A stretch of DNA of 64,000 nt. It comes from Streptomyces antarcticus. Lineage in GTDB: Bacteria > Actinomycetota > Actinomycetes > Streptomycetales > Streptomycetaceae. The position numbers and the translations under genes are program-made. The notes beneath the pieces are model-generated. The model saw only the letters and a program-made list of their open reading frames with translations. It was not told the origin of the DNA and did not search any database. Below, in pieces: positions 56,335-64,000 of the stretch; the stretch's first letter is position 1, and each line of letters begins with the position of its first letter. The DNA is taken from the NCBI RefSeq assembly GCF_026627255.1, contig NZ_JAPNLM010000001.1, forward strand, positions 186,001 to 250,000. The letters are read 5' to 3'.

Positions 56335-57342
56335 GTGGAGCTGAGGTCGATCGGGGCGGGGTCGCTGACGGTGGGCGCCGTCGGGCTCGGCTGCATGCCG
56401 ATGAGCTGGGCGTACGCGCCCTCGCGCCGGCGCGGGCAGGAGTCGCTCGCGGCGGTGCACGCGGCGCTGGACCTCGGGTCGAACCTGCTGGACACGGCCG
56501 ATGTGTACGGGCCGTTCACCAACGAGCTGCTGCTGGGCCGGGTGCTGCGGGAGCGGCGGCCGGACGCCTTCGTGTCGGCGAAGGTGGGGCTGCGGGCCGG
56601 TGACCAGCACGTGGTGGCGGACGGGCGGCCGGGCTACGTGCGCCGGGCCTGTGACGCCTCGCTGCGGCGGCTGCGGACGGACGTCATAGACCTCTACCAG
56701 CTGCACCGGGTGGATCCGGACGTGCCCGTGGAGGAGACCTGGGGGGCGATGGCGGAGCTGGTGGGCGCGGGGAAAGTGCGGGCGCTCGGGTTCTGCGCGC
56801 TCGGCGCGGGCGCCGGGCCGGGCGCGGGGCGCGGCGGGGACCGGGCGTACGGGACGACGCTGCGGCACCTGGAGCGGGCGCAGCAGGTGTTCCCGGTGAG
56901 CGCGGTGCAGGCGGAGCTGTCGGTGTGGTCGCCGCAGGCGGCGTGGCAGCTGCTTCCGTGGTGTGCGGACCGCGGGGTGGGGTTCCTGGCGGCGATGCCG
57001 CTGGGCAGCGGTTTCCTGACCGGGACGCTGACGCCGGGCGAGGGTTTCGAGTCGCAGGACGTACGGGCGCGGCACCCGCGGTTCACGGCGGACGCGATGG
57101 CGTCGAACCAGGTGCTCGTGGCGGCCCTGCGCCGGGTGGCGCGGCGGCACGGGCCCGGTGTCACGGCGGCGCAGGTGGCGCTGGCGTGGGTGCTGGCGCA
57201 GGGGCCGCAGGTGGTGCCCGTGCCGGGGGCGGACCGGGCGCCGTGGGCCGCGGAGAACGCGCGGGCGGCGGAGGTGCTGCTCTCGGCGGCCGATCTGGCG
57301 GAGATGGCGGCGCTGCCGGCGGCGGTGGGAGCCTGGGACTGA
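56335..57342 (+). CDS. Aldo/keto reductase
   Basis: 335-residue NADPH-dependent oxidoreductase of the AKR superfamily. The tetrad is visible as Asp53 and Tyr58 (LDTADVYGPFTNE), Lys83 (VSAKVGLR) and His124 (YQLHRVDP); an NADPH-binding VPVPGADRA string closes the barrel. It starts at a GTG (56335) behind GGGAGGGGG. Natural substrate unknown. Adjacent to a 2-hydroxyacid dehydrogenase but transcribed away from it. Confidence 0.9.
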   Translation: MELRSIGAGSLTVGAVGLGCMPMSWAYAPSRRRGQESLAAVHAALDLGSNLLDTADVYGPFTNELLLGRVLRERRPDAFVSAKVGLRAGDQHVVADGRPGYVRRACDASLRRLRTDVIDLYQLHRVDPDVPVEETWGAMAELVGAGKVRALGFCALGAGAGPGAGRGGDRAYGTTLRHLERAQQVFPVSAVQAELSVWSPQAAWQLLPWCADRGVGFLAAMPLGSGFLTGTLTPGEGFESQDVRARHPRFTADAMASNQVLVAALRRVARRHGPGVTAAQVALAWVLAQGPQVVPVPGADRAPWAAENARAAEVLLSAADLAEMAALPAAVGAWD

Positions 57343-57447
57343 CCCGCAACCACTCGATCGAGTGTACGAGCGGTGGAACTTCGGCGGCTGCCGGAGAGGT
57401 TGATACGGGTGAAGGGCACGGTCGGGGCACGGGAAGGGAGCGGGGCC

Positions 57448-58674
57448 ATGCGGTTCGTACACGTGGAGCGTGAGGGGCGGGGCGCGCGGCGCCGGGGCGT
57501 GGCGGCGGCGGTCGTACTGGCCGGGTGCGGCGCCCTGCTGGCCGCCGGGTGCTCGCCCGCCGGGGTCGACGGCGCCCGGCCGGGCGGCTCGCCGCCGGGG
57601 ACGGCAGCGGGCGCGGGGTCGCCGGGTCCCTCGGGGACGTCGGGGTCGTCGGGGTCCCCTCCGGCGTCGGTGCCGCCGGCCAGGGGCGCGGTGACGGTGG
57701 CCGGCGAGGTCGCCAAGGGCCTGGAGTCCCCGTGGGGGGTGGCTCCGCTGCCGGGCGGGGACCTGCTGGTCGCCTCGCGGGACAAGGGCTCGATCAGCAG
57801 GGTCGCGGCCGGCTCGGGCACGGTGACGCGGATCGGGTCGGTGCCCGGGGTGTCCCCGGGCGGGGAGGGCGGGCTGCTCGGCCTGGCCCTGTCGCCGGAC
57901 TTCGCTTCGGACCGGATGGTGTACGCGTACTTCACCACCGAGGGCGACAACCGCATCGCCCGGATGCGCTACGACGAGCGCAGACCGGCCGGGCAGCAGC
58001 TGGGTGCTCCGGACACCGTGTTCCGGGGCATCCCCAAGGGGCTGATCCACAACGGCGGCCGGATCGCCTTCGGCCCCGACAAGATGCTCTACGCGGGCAC
58101 GGGAGAGACGGGTGACACCGGACTCGCGCAGGACAAGGAGTCACTGGGCGGCAAGATCCTCCGGATGACCCCGGACGGGGATCCGGTGCACGGAAACCCG
58201 GAGGCGGACTCGGTCGTCTATTCGTACGGGCACCGCAATGTGCAGGGCCTCGCCTGGGACGGGGACAAGCGGCTGTGGGCCGCCGAGTTCGGCCAGAACA
58301 CCTGGGACGAGCTGAACCTGATCGAGCCCGGCGCGAACTACGGCTGGCCCGAGGCAGAGGGGAAGGCGGGCCGGCCCGGCATGCGCGATCCGGTGGCCGT
58401 CTGGAAGACCGACGAGGCCTCGCCGAGCGGGATCGCCTGGGCGCAGGGGTCGGTGTGGATGGCGGGCCTGAAGGGGAACCGGCTGTGGCGGATCCCGCTG
58501 TCCGGTACGGCCCCGGTGGCGGAGCCCGAGGCCTTCCTGGAGGGGAAGTACGGCCGGCTGCGTTCGGTGGTGGCCCTGGGCGGAGACAGACTGCTGCTGG
58601 TCACGAGCGAGACGGACGGGCGCGGTTCGCCGGAAGCGGGCGACGACAGGATCCTGACCCTGACGGTGCGGTGA
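57448..58674 (+). CDS. PQQ-dependent sugar dehydrogenase-like lipoprotein (GSDH family)
   Basis: 408-residue exported lipoprotein. A basic N-terminus and hydrophobic stretch end in the lipobox LAAGC (Cys35), then a Pro/Gly/Ser-rich spacer of about 45 residues and a six-bladed beta-propeller of the glucose/sorbosone dehydrogenase family (ESPWGVAPLPGGDLLVASRD, GGEGGLLGLALSPDF, YSYGHRNVQGLAWD, WAAEFGQNTWDELNLI). Homologues use PQQ or act as soluble aldose dehydrogenases; streptomycetes usually do not make PQQ, so its cofactor in vivo is open. Start ATG at 57448. Confidence 0.88.
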   Translation: MRFVHVEREGRGARRRGVAAAVVLAGCGALLAAGCSPAGVDGARPGGSPPGTAAGAGSPGPSGTSGSSGSPPASVPPARGAVTVAGEVAKGLESPWGVAPLPGGDLLVASRDKGSISRVAAGSGTVTRIGSVPGVSPGGEGGLLGLALSPDFASDRMVYAYFTTEGDNRIARMRYDERRPAGQQLGAPDTVFRGIPKGLIHNGGRIAFGPDKMLYAGTGETGDTGLAQDKESLGGKILRMTPDGDPVHGNPEADSVVYSYGHRNVQGLAWDGDKRLWAAEFGQNTWDELNLIEPGANYGWPEAEGKAGRPGMRDPVAVWKTDEASPSGIAWAQGSVWMAGLKGNRLWRIPLSGTAPVAEPEAFLEGKYGRLRSVVALGGDRLLLVTSETDGRGSPEAGDDRILTLTVR

Positions 58675-58782
58675 CCGCGGCGGTATGGCGGAGCGGCGGT
58701 GCTGTGGAACGCGGTACCGCGGTGAGAACGCGGCATCGCGGTGGAACGCGACGCAGACCCCGGCGGCGGGGCGGAAGGTGTG

Positions 58783-58971
58783 GTGAACGCGGTGTTCAAC
58801 CTGATCGAGGAGCTGTTCAACCCGGGGCGCAAGCACACGGACGAGGAGAAGAAACGCCTGGAACTGTCCCGGGTCGACGTCGACGACGGGGACCCGGGGC
58901 GGGGCCCGATAGACCTGGACTCCGGCACGGTGTTCATACGCCCCGCCGGGCGGCCTCCGGCAGGGGGCTGA
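58783..58971 (+). CDS. Small DUF6191-like protein (62 aa)
   Basis: Short protein starting MNAVFNLIEELFNPGRKHTD and continuing EEKKRLELSRVDVDDGDPG, ending in an acidic and Pro-rich tail (LDSGTVFIRP). Streptomyces genomes carry several such small proteins, which I recall as DUF6191. The GTG at 58783 is chosen because GGAAGG lies four nt upstream; GTGs at 58741 and 58780 are also in frame. Its 3' end overlaps the convergent LuxR gene by 38 bp. Confidence 0.65.
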   Translation: MNAVFNLIEELFNPGRKHTDEEKKRLELSRVDVDDGDPGRGPIDLDSGTVFIRPAGRPPAGG

Positions 58972-61900
58972 CCGGACCGGGGCCGGCGAACAGGCGCAGC
59001 CGGTGGGCGAGGGCGGCCGCCTCGCCGCGCCCGGCGACGCCCAGCTTCGCCAGGATGTTCGAGACGTGGACACTCGCCGTCTTCGGGGCGATGAAGAGCT
59101 CGGCGGCGATCTGGCGGTTGGTGTGGCCCTCCGCGACCAGGCTCAGCACCTCCCGTTCGCGGCTGGTCAGGCCGAGGGCCTCGGCGGGGTCCGTGTCCGG
59201 TGCGGGCGGGGCGGGGCGGGTCGCCGCGTCCGCGGCGGTGAGGGGGATCCGGGCGCGCTGGGCGAGCAGGGCCAGGTCCTCGCGGAGCCGGCGGGCGCCG
59301 AGTCCGTCCGCGGTGGCGTGGGCGTCCCGGAGCAGGGCGGCCGCGGGCTCCCGGTCGGCGCCGGACGCCAGCAGCGCCTCGGCGAGCCGGTGGCGGGCCC
59401 GGGCCAGCAGGTACGGGCGCTCCAGGGGGCGTACGGCCTCCTCCACGGCGGTCCAGTCGGCGACGCCGTCCCGTGCCTCGGCGCGGCGCAGCTCGGCCCG
59501 TACGTACTCGGCGTGGGCGGTCCACACCGGTGCCGGGGTGGCCAGGGAGCGGGCGGTGGTACCGAGCAGGGCCAGCGCGGCCTCCCGGCCGGCCTCCGCG
59601 GCCGGGAGCCCCCGGGCGTCCGCCTCGGCGGAGGCCGCGGCGAGCAGCAGCGGCCAGGCGTAGCGGTGCTGGCCGAGCGGGAACCCGAACTCGGCGGCCG
59701 CGGCCATCGCGGTGCGGACGTCGGCGATCCGGCCCTCCCCGGCGGCGACCCCCACCGCGAGGCGGAACAGCGGTATCCGGTGCTGGGGCTGGGTCTCGTG
59801 GGTGCCGAAGTGAGCGTGCGAGGCAGCAAGTTGCCGGGCAGCTTCCGTCAACTCGCCGCGCGCCAACGCCAGATAGGCCAGTCGGGCGGAGGCCGACCCG
59901 CGGGGGGCCGCGCTCTGGCCGACGAGGAGGGTGCGCCGGGCCTCCTCGGTGGCCTCGTCCCACCGGCCGAGGCTGTAGAGGCTCTCGGCGATGTTGCCGC
60001 GCACCCAGGCCTCGGTGTCCAGCAGCCGTGAGGTGACGACCAGTTCGATGCCCCGCTCCGCCAGTTCCACGGCTTCTCCGGAGCGTCCCGCGCCTTCCAG
60101 CTGGGAGGTGAGGTTGATGTAGGCGCGTCCCGCGATCAGGGGGAGCCCGAGCGCGGTGGCCCGGTCCTTGACCGCGTGCAGCTCGGCGAGGCCGGCCTCC
60201 CCCGTGCCGGAGTCGGTGAGCAGGCAGCCGAGGGTGATCCGGGCGTTCAGCTCGGTTTCCCCGGCACCGACCATCCGCGCGTACGCGACGGCCCGTTCGG
60301 CGGCGACGAGGTTGCCGGGGCCCGGATCGTGGAGCATGCCCCAGCTCGCCGCCCGGACGAGGACCTCGGCGTGCACGTGGGACGGGGGCAGCCCCTTGAC
60401 CAGCTCCTGGGCCTTGCCGATCTCCTCCCAGCCGTCACTCCGGCCGAGGCCGGACACCAGCCGGGAGCGTTCGGTCCAGAACCAGGCGGCCCGCAGCGGG
60501 TCTCCGTCGGCCTCCAGCACCCGCAGCGCGGTCTTGGTGATCTTCACGGCGCGTTCCGGCTCCCCGCCGTAGCGGGCGGCGACGGTCGCCTCGGCCAGCA
60601 GGTCGAGCCGCTGGAGCGGGGTGGCGGCGGGATCGCAGCCGCACGGCGGGTACACCTCGGTGTAGTCCGCCGGGCGGAGCGCTTCGCGGATCTCCTCCGG
60701 GGCGCTCTCCCACAGGTCCATGGCGCGCTCCAGCAGGCGCAGCTGCTCGGAGTAGGCGTGCCGGCGGCGGGCGGCCACCGAGGCGGCGAGCACGGCGGGC
60801 AGCGCCTTGGCGGGGTCGTTCGCGTGGTACCAGTAACTGGCCAGCCGGATGACGCGTTCCTCGGCGCGGATCAGCGCGTCGTCGCTCTCCAGGGCCTCGG
60901 CGTAGCGGCGGTTGAGGCGGGAGCGTTCGCCGGGCAGCAGGTCGTCGCTGACGGCTTCGCGGACCAGCGAGTGGCGGAAGCGGTACCCGTCGCTGTCGGC
61001 GGTGGCGTGCAGGATGTTGGCGCCGACAGCGGCGCGCAGCGCCTCGATCAGCCGGTCCTCGGTGAGTCCGGCGACGGCGCGCAGCAGCGGGTACTCCACG
61101 GTGGAGCCGCCCTCGGCGACGAGGGCGACGACGCGCTGGGCCTCGTCCGGGAGGACCTCCACGCGGACGAGGAGCAGGTCGCGCAGGGACTCGGTGAGCC
61201 CGGTCCGGCAGCCGCTCGCCCGGGAGGCGACGAGTTCCTCGACGAAGAAGGCGTTGCCGTCGGACCGCTCGAAGACGGAGTCGACGAAGTCCTCCTCGGG
61301 CTGCGAGGCGAGGATGCCGACGAGCTGGCGGCGTACTTCGGCCCGGTTGAAGCGGGGCAGCTCTATGCGCCGGACGGTCCGCAGCCGGTCCAGTTCGGCC
61401 AGCAGCGGGCGCAGGGGGTGGCGGCGGTGGACGTCGTCCGCGCGGTAGGTGGCGACGACGACGAGCCGGCCGCTGCCGAGGGTGCGGAAGAGGTAGGACA
61501 GCAGGTGCCGGGTGGAGGTGTCCGCCCAGTGGAGGTCCTCCAGGACGAGGACGACGGTGCGGTCGGCTGCGAGCCGCTCCAGCATCCGGGCGGTCAGCTC
61601 GAAGAGGCGGGCGGTGCTCTCCTCGTCGTGCGGGCCCCGGGGGGTGTCGCCGAGTTCGGGGAGGATGCGGGCGAGTTCGTCCTCCTGGCCCGCGGCCGCG
61701 GCCGCCAACTCGCCGGGGAGCAGGCGGTTCAGGGTGCGCAGGGCCGTCGAGAACGGGGCGTAGGGAAGTCCCTCCGCCCCGATCTCCACGCAGCCTCCGA
61801 CGGCGACCACGGCGCCGCGGCGGTCCGCCTCGCAGAGGAACTCCTCGGTGAGGCGGGTCTTGCCGACCCCGGCCTCTCCCCCGATCAGCAGGGCCTGCGG

Positions 61901-62005
61901 TTCCCGGCCCTCGGCGCGCGTCAGTGCGTCGGTGAGCGCTGCCAGTTCGTCGGCTCGGCCGACGAACACCGGGCTGACGGATCTGGTTTCCACGTCGCCG
62001 AGCAT
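58934..62005 (-). CDS. LuxR-family regulator of the LAL (large ATP-binding) type
   Basis: 1023-residue regulator. N-terminal AAA/ATPase domain with Walker A GGEAGVGKT (residues 42-50) and Walker B-like VLVLEDLHWAD; a long middle section of TPR-like helices; C-terminal LuxR helix-turn-helix (about 945-1000, LGLTSREREVLSLVAEGHTNRQIAAELFIAPKTA). LAL proteins bind ATP and small ligands; many are pathway regulators, but no biosynthetic cluster is nearby, so its target is unknown. I chose the ATG at 62005; a GTG at 62056 with AGGA upstream is an alternative. Confidence 0.9.
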   Translation of the reverse strand: MLGDVETRSVSPVFVGRADELAALTDALTRAEGREPQALLIGGEAGVGKTRLTEEFLCEADRRGAVVAVGGCVEIGAEGLPYAPFSTALRTLNRLLPGELAAAAAGQEDELARILPELGDTPRGPHDEESTARLFELTARMLERLAADRTVVLVLEDLHWADTSTRHLLSYLFRTLGSGRLVVVATYRADDVHRRHPLRPLLAELDRLRTVRRIELPRFNRAEVRRQLVGILASQPEEDFVDSVFERSDGNAFFVEELVASRASGCRTGLTESLRDLLLVRVEVLPDEAQRVVALVAEGGSTVEYPLLRAVAGLTEDRLIEALRAAVGANILHATADSDGYRFRHSLVREAVSDDLLPGERSRLNRRYAEALESDDALIRAEERVIRLASYWYHANDPAKALPAVLAASVAARRRHAYSEQLRLLERAMDLWESAPEEIREALRPADYTEVYPPCGCDPAATPLQRLDLLAEATVAARYGGEPERAVKITKTALRVLEADGDPLRAAWFWTERSRLVSGLGRSDGWEEIGKAQELVKGLPPSHVHAEVLVRAASWGMLHDPGPGNLVAAERAVAYARMVGAGETELNARITLGCLLTDSGTGEAGLAELHAVKDRATALGLPLIAGRAYINLTSQLEGAGRSGEAVELAERGIELVVTSRLLDTEAWVRGNIAESLYSLGRWDEATEEARRTLLVGQSAAPRGSASARLAYLALARGELTEAARQLAASHAHFGTHETQPQHRIPLFRLAVGVAAGEGRIADVRTAMAAAAEFGFPLGQHRYAWPLLLAAASAEADARGLPAAEAGREAALALLGTTARSLATPAPVWTAHAEYVRAELRRAEARDGVADWTAVEEAVRPLERPYLLARARHRLAEALLASGADREPAAALLRDAHATADGLGARRLREDLALLAQRARIPLTAADAATRPAPPAPDTDPAEALGLTSREREVLSLVAEGHTNRQIAAELFIAPKTASVHVSNILAKLGVAGRGEAAALAHRLRLFAGPGPVSPLPEAARRGV

Positions 62006-62086
62006 CGCACAGGCGCCCTGTCCGGCGGCACCCGATATCGGTGGGCGGCCCGTCACGTGCCGGTCCTCGCGGGGTCTCGGCGCGGG

Positions 62087-62257
62087 CTACGCGGCGCGGG
62101 CGAAGCGGTTGCGGTGCCCTCTCACCGCCCCTTCGGGTTCCTGGCTCCGGGAGGAGGCGCGGCGCGTCGCCCTCTTCGCCTCCCGGACCAGGCGGTACGC
62201 GTCGGCCTCGCGGATGAGCTCGGCGGTGCGGGCGGCTGCCATCTCGTACTCGAACAT
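62087..62257 (-). CDS. Small basic conserved protein (56 aa)
   Basis: 56 residues beginning MFEYEMAAARTAELIREADA and then YRLVREAKRATRRASSR; the first half reads as an amphipathic helix, the second is strongly basic. Good AGGGAG site six nt before the ATG at 62257; the longer upstream frame is shadow. From memory, near-identical small proteins occur next to LAL genes and elsewhere in Streptomyces. Function unknown. It lies 81 nt upstream of the LuxR gene on the same strand and may be co-transcribed. Confidence 0.7.
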   Translation of the reverse strand: MFEYEMAAARTAELIREADAYRLVREAKRATRRASSRSQEPEGAVRGHRNRFARAA

Positions 62258-62415
62258 CTCGTGCTCCCTGGTCGCGTTGTTCTCGGGCACCTCGTTCGGT
62301 GTGATCCAAGATTCGCGTCCCAGGGGGTGCCGGCACATCGGGCGCATGCCGCATCCGTACGGGGCGGGGTGCCTTAGTCCGGGCCGCCGCGGTCCCTGAG
62401 GGGGCCTTAGGCGGC

Positions 62416-62443
62416 GCCGTCCGGGGGCCGGGCCCCGGACGGC
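62416..62443 (-). terminator. Terminator downstream of the 221-residue membrane protein gene
   Basis: Perfect 11-bp stem GCCGTCCGGGG / CCCCGGACGGC with a 6-nt loop, 7 nt past the stop codon at 62451. Confidence 0.7.
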
Positions 62444-62450
62444 GGACGGG

Positions 62451-63116
62451 TCAGGGCGCGGGGGTCGCCGGGACCGACGGGAGCGGGAGGAAGTACATCG
62501 CGCCGAAGACGAGGATGCCGAGGCCGCCGAGGACAACGGCCGCCCAGGCGACGGACCGGACCCAGGCCGGAAGGGTGCGTCCGGGGGCGCCGAAGGCCGG
62601 GCGGGCCAGGACGAAGACGGCGACGAGCAGGGCGAGGGTGGACAGGACGCCGTTGGCGAGGGCGGTGAGCTGCCAGGCGTCGCCGTACAGGGCGGAGATC
62701 TGGTCCGCCGGCGGGGCCGACTTGTCGCCCTGGATCTGGCCTATGAGGGTCTGGCGCTCGGCGAGGACGCGGGAGCCCCAGCTGCCGCTGAGCGCGACGA
62801 GCCCGAGGCCCGCGGCCACGACGGCGGACGCGGCGGCGCCGACGCCGCCGGATCGCGCCTCCTCGTCGGCGTCCTCCTCGTCGAACGCGTCGTCGTCGAG
62901 GTCCTGGTCCGTGACCTCGGCGTCGTTCGCGGGCGCGGTCTTGTCAGCGGTGGCGGTGGCGGGCGCGTCAGCGGTGACGGGCGCGGTCGCGGTCGCGCTC
63001 GCTCGCGCGGTCGTGGTCTCGGCCCCGGCGGGCTGGGAGGCCTCGGCCTTCGTGAGGTCGGTGGGGGTGGTCTCCGCCTCGGGGGCGTTCGGGGCGGGGG
63101 TCTTCTTGGTGTCCAT
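62451..63116 (-). CDS. Membrane protein with acidic Ala/Thr-rich N-terminus
   Basis: 221 residues. The first 90 are low-complexity Ala/Thr/Pro followed by an acidic run (DQDLDDDAFDEEDADEE); then three membrane segments at about 92-112, 150-170 and 190-213. I do not recognise a function; similar tri-spanning proteins with acidic leaders occur in actinobacteria. Start ATG at 63116 (MDTKKTPAPN); 12 further codons upstream are open. Same strand as the MMPL gene upstream, separated by about 150 bp. Confidence 0.8.
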   Translation of the reverse strand: MDTKKTPAPNAPEAETTPTDLTKAEASQPAGAETTTARASATATAPVTADAPATATADKTAPANDAEVTDQDLDDDAFDEEDADEEARSGGVGAAASAVVAAGLGLVALSGSWGSRVLAERQTLIGQIQGDKSAPPADQISALYGDAWQLTALANGVLSTLALLVAVFVLARPAFGAPGRTLPAWVRSVAWAAVVLGGLGILVFGAMYFLPLPSVPATPAP

Positions 63117-63267
63117 GCCGGGCACCGTAGGCGGCCTGTCTGAGAGGTCCATGAGAATTCGGCGCGAACGGCGGGCCGGGCTTGAATCGTGGCTCCCGAC
63201 ACCCCCGCGGGCGCCGCCGGCCGGGGCCGCGGCTACGTCCGGGGCCCGCTCCCGGCGGTGTACCGGG

Positions 63268-64000
63268 TCACCTGGTCGCGGGGGCGCGCTCGGCGTCGTC
63301 CTCGTGCGCGGCGGGGGCGGAGACCGGGCCGGAGACCGGGCCGGAGACCGGGCCGACGGCCGGCTCCGCGGCGGGTCGCGTGCCCGGCCGCCGCGCCGGC
63401 GGCACCGCGCCCGGGCGGCGTTCGGGGGGCTCGATGCTGATCCGCGGCAGCCGCCGCTCCAGCCAGCCCGGCAGCCACCAGTTCGCGCCGCCGAGCAGGT
63501 GCATCAGGGCCGGGACGAGCAGGGTGCGCAGCACGAAGGCGTCGAGGGCCACGGCGACCGCGAGCGCGATGCCGAACATCGCGATGATCCGGTCGCCGCT
63601 GAGGACGAAGGCGAGGAAGACCGAGATCATGATGACGGCCGCCGAGTTGATGACCCGGCTGGTCTCCGCGAGGCCGACGCGTACGGCGCGCCGGTTGTCG
63701 CCGGTCTCCAGCCATTCCTCGTACATCCGGCTGACGAGGAAGACCTGGTAGTCCATGGAGAGCCCGAAGAGCACCGACACCATGATCACGGGCAGGAAGG
63801 GTTCGATCGGCCCGGCGCTGCCCAGGCCGAGCAGCTCGCTCCCCCAGCCCCACTGGAAGACGGCCACGACCACGCCGAAGGAGGAGGCGACGGCGGCGAC
63901 GTTCATGACGGCGGCCTTGAGCGGGATGCCGACGGACCGGAAGGCCAGCAGCAGCAGGACGCAGCCGAGGCTGATGACCACCCCGACGAAGAGCGGCAGC
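63268..64000 (-). CDS. MMPL-family transporter, 3' part (runs off the window)
   Basis: The last 244 or so codons of an RND/MMPL exporter; the 5' part lies beyond the end of the window and the frame is open to position 64000. Five to six membrane segments are visible with the MMPL signature VSVLFGLSMDYQVFLVSRMYE (Asp-Tyr pair in the proton-relay helix) and RVINSAAVIMISVFLAFVLS. The tail is a cytoplasmic Pro/Gly-rich string with GPVSGPVSGPVS repeats. Such proteins export lipids, siderophores or drugs; substrate unknown. Confidence 0.9.
   Translation of the reverse strand, partial: LPLFVGVVISLGCVLLLLAFRSVGIPLKAAVMNVAAVASSFGVVVAVFQWGWGSELLGLGSAGPIEPFLPVIMVSVLFGLSMDYQVFLVSRMYEEWLETGDNRRAVRVGLAETSRVINSAAVIMISVFLAFVLSGDRIIAMFGIALAVAVALDAFVLRTLLVPALMHLLGGANWWLPGWLERRLPRISIEPPERRPGAVPPARRPGTRPAAEPAVGPVSGPVSGPVSAPAAHEDDAERAPATR

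Noticed and set aside
58934..62005. LAL regulator as marker of a biosynthetic gene cluster
   Set aside because: No polyketide, peptide, terpene or RiPP biosynthesis genes lie within reach in the window.

Overview
The window is high-GC actinobacterial chromosome, almost certainly Streptomyces. The reasons are the third-position GC bias, frequent GTG and TTG starts, two tandem conservon (cvnABCD) operons, a HU protein with a lysine-rich tail (HupS type), an NdgR-type IclR regulator divergent from leuCD, and an acyl-CoA carboxylase beta/epsilon pair. From memory, the gene order follows the S. coelicolor chromosome from about SCO5556 (hupS) to below SCO5511 (cdgF). This looks like core chromosome: I see no insertion sequence, integrase, prophage or CRISPR array.

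Layout. 0-4.2 kb: hupS, a small unknown gene, leuD-leuC, and divergent ndgR. 4.3-8.4 kb: a five-gene tRNA cluster (tRNA-Glu and tRNA-Gln) beside a HAD hydrolase, gltX, a fumarylacetoacetate-hydrolase-family gene and a 61-residue unknown protein. 8.4-19.4 kb: two complete conservons in tandem; their cvnD genes share 593 identical nucleotides. 19.5-25.6 kb: accE-accB, a YceI-family gene, a secreted Gly-rich membrane protein, and cimA behind a 13-codon leader peptide and attenuator. 25.6-31.6 kb: an operon of ureAB, ureC, agmatine deiminase and a TetR regulator, divergent from an NCS1 permease across a perfect palindrome. 31.6-35.4 kb: ilvE, leuB, a 43-residue protein, and a deletion scar joining the C-terminal halves of a lysR gene and a divergent oxidoreductase gene. 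35.5-39.6 kb: Tat-exported phospholipase C, an AAC(2')-like acetyltransferase, a protein phosphatase and an iodotyrosine-deiodinase-like flavoprotein. 39.7-46.4 kb: proline catabolism (prodh-pruA plus PucR-type regulator), a tiny lipoprotein, and a TetR/MFS efflux pair. 46.5-55 kb: serA, then ilvB-ilvN-ilvC behind a classical branched-chain leader/attenuator, then a GGDEF-EAL protein. 55-64 kb: hydroxyacid dehydrogenase, aldo/keto reductase, a lipoprotein sugar dehydrogenase, a DUF6191-like small protein, a large LuxR (LAL) regulator, small and membrane proteins, and the 3' part of an MMPL transporter.

How they work together. The window carries most of branched-chain amino acid synthesis (leuCD, leuB, cimA, ilvE, ilvBNC) with its control: NdgR, and two ribosome-mediated attenuators of the same design, one with Ile codons before cimA and one with Ile/Leu/Val codons before ilvB. 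GltX sits next to the tRNA-Glu and tRNA-Gln genes it is expected to charge. The most interesting possible undescribed system is the urease-like/agmatine deiminase/NCS1 permease locus at 25.6-31.5 kb, which has no urease maturation genes and an altered urease active-site flap. All functional statements rest on motif recognition and memory of protein families; no search was run.
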